Assembly: GCA_964642045.1 (NCBI GenBank) | Contig: CAZXLZ010000027.1 | Coordinates: 1 to 15,948, forward strand | Length of the DNA: 15,948 nucleotides | Reading direction: 5' to 3' | Origin: RGIG5057 sp964642045 | GTDB taxonomy: Bacteria; Bacillota; Clostridia; TANB77; CAG-465 | Part shown: positions 14,273 to 15,948 of the stretch, one piece after another | Layout of the letters: each line of letters opens with the position of its first letter | How positions within the stretch are numbered: the stretch's first letter is position 1 | Notes under the pieces: model-generated | The model's input: the letters and a program-made list of their open reading frames with translations, nothing else | What the model was told of the DNA's origin: nothing | Database searches by the model: none | Program-made: the position numbers and the translations under genes

Positions 14273-15760
14273 TTAAACTTCTATGCGTTTTTCATCCTGA
14301 TAAAAAATCTGAAATTCATTTTTTGCTTTGTTAATAAAATAAACTTGCTCTTTATCCCCAAATATGTCCATCTTATATTTAAATGAAAAGTCAGTTCCTT
14401 TAGTTACAACATTTGAAGAAAGAGATTTACTTATTATAAATATAGTATTTTTAGCCTTGCATATAAAGAAATCCTCTCTTATTCCTTTATGTACTTTGTC
14501 AAATTTACTTTTAATTACTTCTTTATCTTCACTGTTATACCCTACAACTAAGTTGGGCATGCCTGATTTAAAGCCAACAAAGTAATAACTAATCTCAGTA
14601 TCTCCTCCTTTGTCATTACGATACATTTTAAAATCATCTGCATCTAAACCGCTACATAGTTCTTCAAAAATATTTACTTTATCTGCCTTTGCAACATATA
14701 TGTGGCTTCCATCTACGCTATAATACTTTCTACCTACATCGCTTCTAGGAAGTTGAGCTATAAACTTTATTTCTGACTTACATCCAAGTGAAAGCTTGTA
14801 ATAATCTTCTCCTAAATAACTTTCTTTGTTATTACTCTTCCCTATAGCTACTAACCTAACGATTCTACCATCATCAGCATATTCTGTTATAATAATTTTT
14901 TTATTCCAAACCTCTACCCTGTCATTCTTAGGAGACATGTGTAGTCTCAATAACTGAACATCATCAGAGGATTTACCTACAAGTGCATAATAATGTTTAT
15001 ACTTTTCGCTGCACACTTTGATAATATTATTTCTTAAGGTTCCTATTATCAATTCTTTAATCTCAACAGACTCTATCTTTTCATCAAAGTCAAGTGATTT
15101 AGTAAAATCTTTATTAATTACTACTAGCCCACCATATGAAACATCATCCACTGCAATTTTAAAGTTATCTGAACCTATTTGCTCAACAATCTTACAGCAA
15201 ATAAACCTGTCATAAAAATATACTTGATGACCTGTAACCTTTTTGCATTTTCGGTTACTTGAAAATATAAAACTGCCTTCTTCATTGAGAATATGGTATT
15301 TATTGATAGTTTCCACTTCATCATTTACAGTAGCATAAAACACGCCATTTTCAAAGTAAATCTCACCAAAATTACTTTCAGGCAAAATAACGTCTTTTAT
15401 ATACTTTGGTGAAACACACAAAACGCCATGCTTATTACCTACCGCATATTCTACATAAATTCCATCATCATAATGCATCTTAGGCTCGAAAGTATTTTTA
15501 AATTCAATATCATTTGGCATTTCAATGAGGTTTGAGTTATTAATAGCACGTAAATAGTTATTTTTCTTGATGAAGCAAACTTTTCTTTCACCTTCACTTA
15601 AGGTTATTATGCTAATTTCATCCTCAGGATTGCAAAATAAAACAAACTTAAATGGTTTAACCTCACCTACATGTAAAACAGAGCCTTCTAATTCCCGAAT
15701 AAAAACACCATTTCCAATAGTAACATGACCACCGGGCTTAATTTTTTGAATTTCAATCAT
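14273..15760 (-). CDS. Unknown protein, upstream member of tandem paralog pair
   Basis: I do not recognise this 495-aa protein. Like its 484-aa paralog it lacks a signal peptide and membrane helices and appears beta-rich. A short N-terminal section (MIEIQKIKPGGHVTIGNGVF) rich in Gly and Val differs from the paralog. From about residue 40 the two align along the whole length, including matched phrases such as YDDGIYVEYAVGNKHGV (paralog YEDGIAYIKYSVNQKCGV), FENGVFYA (YEDGVFFA), LGCKSEI (LQCKSEI), DADDFKMY (LDDFKVF), GFKSGMP (GFKAGKP) and EDFFICK (ENSFICK). GGAG lies 8 nt before the ATG. It forms a separate single-gene unit with its own perfect promoter, leader with orphan Shine-Dalgarno, and terminator. 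The role is unknown. Confidence 0.88.
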   Translation of the reverse strand: MIEIQKIKPGGHVTIGNGVFIRELEGSVLHVGEVKPFKFVLFCNPEDEISIITLSEGERKVCFIKKNNYLRAINNSNLIEMPNDIEFKNTFEPKMHYDDGIYVEYAVGNKHGVLCVSPKYIKDVILPESNFGEIYFENGVFYATVNDEVETINKYHILNEEGSFIFSSNRKCKKVTGHQVYFYDRFICCKIVEQIGSDNFKIAVDDVSYGGLVVINKDFTKSLDFDEKIESVEIKELIIGTLRNNIIKVCSEKYKHYYALVGKSSDDVQLLRLHMSPKNDRVEVWNKKIIITEYADDGRIVRLVAIGKSNNKESYLGEDYYKLSLGCKSEIKFIAQLPRSDVGRKYYSVDGSHIYVAKADKVNIFEELCSGLDADDFKMYRNDKGGDTEISYYFVGFKSGMPNLVVGYNSEDKEVIKSKFDKVHKGIREDFFICKAKNTIFIISKSLSSNVVTKGTDFSFKYKMDIFGDKEQVYFINKAKNEFQIFYQDEKRIEV

Positions 15761-15812
15761 AATAATTTCTCCTTTTTAGTATGAGTTTTTAGTTTATGGA
15801 TTTAAAATTTTT

Positions 15813-15819
15813 CCTCCTT
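15813..15819 (-). promoter_or_regulatory. Orphan Shine-Dalgarno in the leader of the 495-aa gene
   Basis: AAGGAGG lies 52 nt upstream of the start codon with no start codon in range, and 36 nt after the -10 box. The surrounding ATTATAAGGAGGAAAA is nearly the same as in the paralog's leader (position 14109-14115). Confidence 0.65.
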
Positions 15820-15855
15820 ATAATTATAACAGATTTTTAGCTAATTCTTTGGTGT

Positions 15856-15884
15856 ATTATACCATTATAAAGCTTGATTGTCAA
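15856..15884 (-). promoter_or_regulatory. Consensus sigma-A promoter of the 495-aa gene
   Basis: Perfect TTGACA (15879-15884), a 17-nt spacer ending TGG and perfect TATAAT (15856-15861). Hexamers, spacing and extended -10 are identical to the promoter at 14152-14180. The predicted start near 15849 gives a leader of about 89 nt. Confidence 0.92.
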
Positions 15885-15948
15885 ATATGTATTAATATAT
15901 GATAACATAAATTAAATTAAAATATAATAGATTATTAAAATATAAAAT
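15885..15948. other. AT-rich right edge without a gene
   Basis: Almost pure A/T intergenic DNA upstream of the last promoter. I see no hairpin, coding frame or further copy of the paralog's signals in these 64 bases. Confidence 0.6.

Noticed and set aside
15823..15828. Second TATAAT in the leader of the 495-aa gene as another promoter
   Set aside because: There is no -35-like hexamer at about 17 nt spacing (the position reads CAAAGA), and the box is not conserved in the paralog's leader.

Overview
The window is AT-rich (about 30% GC by eye). Every gene I can support lies on the minus strand. Spaced AGGAGG-type ribosome binding sites, near-consensus sigma-A promoters, U-tailed intrinsic terminators and the protein families all point to a low-GC Gram-positive bacterium, most likely in the Clostridia. 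I cannot name the species.

Layout, read in the direction of transcription (right to left). (1) About 15885-12544 holds two consecutive single-gene transcription units, 15760-14273 and 14043-12589. They encode paralogous soluble-looking proteins of 495 and 484 aa that I do not recognise. Each unit has a perfect TTGACA-N17-TATAAT promoter with an extended -10, a leader of about 90-100 nt carrying an orphan Shine-Dalgarno sequence, and a related hairpin terminator. (2) 12485-11221 is a single-gene unit for a membrane-anchored TPR protein, with its own promoter and terminator. (3) 11191-151 is a probable ten-gene operon with one good promoter at its head, gaps of about 6-32 nt between genes, and a hairpin after the last gene. 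Its order is: unknown acidic coiled-coil protein, fba, GGDEF/degenerate-EAL protein, FabG/YmfI-type reductase, rnhB, pdp, rsmD, conserved coiled-coil protein, ftsK/spoIIIE, def.

The operon is mostly housekeeping: glycolysis (aldolase), nucleoside salvage (pdp), removal of RNA from DNA (RNase HII), ribosome methylation (RsmD), chromosome translocation at septa (FtsK) and N-terminal processing of new proteins (Def). A possible EF-P modification enzyme and a c-di-GMP protein are included. The genes do not form one pathway; co-expression with growth is the simplest reading.

The least explained part is the tandem paralog pair. Protein, promoter, leader element and terminator all match between the two copies, so the whole transcription unit appears to have been duplicated and then diverged while keeping its RNA signals. 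I saw no RNA genes, CRISPR array, insertion sequence or phage genes. The first ~55 bases differ in composition from the rest and may be an assembly edge. No gene-free stretch exceeds 300 bases.
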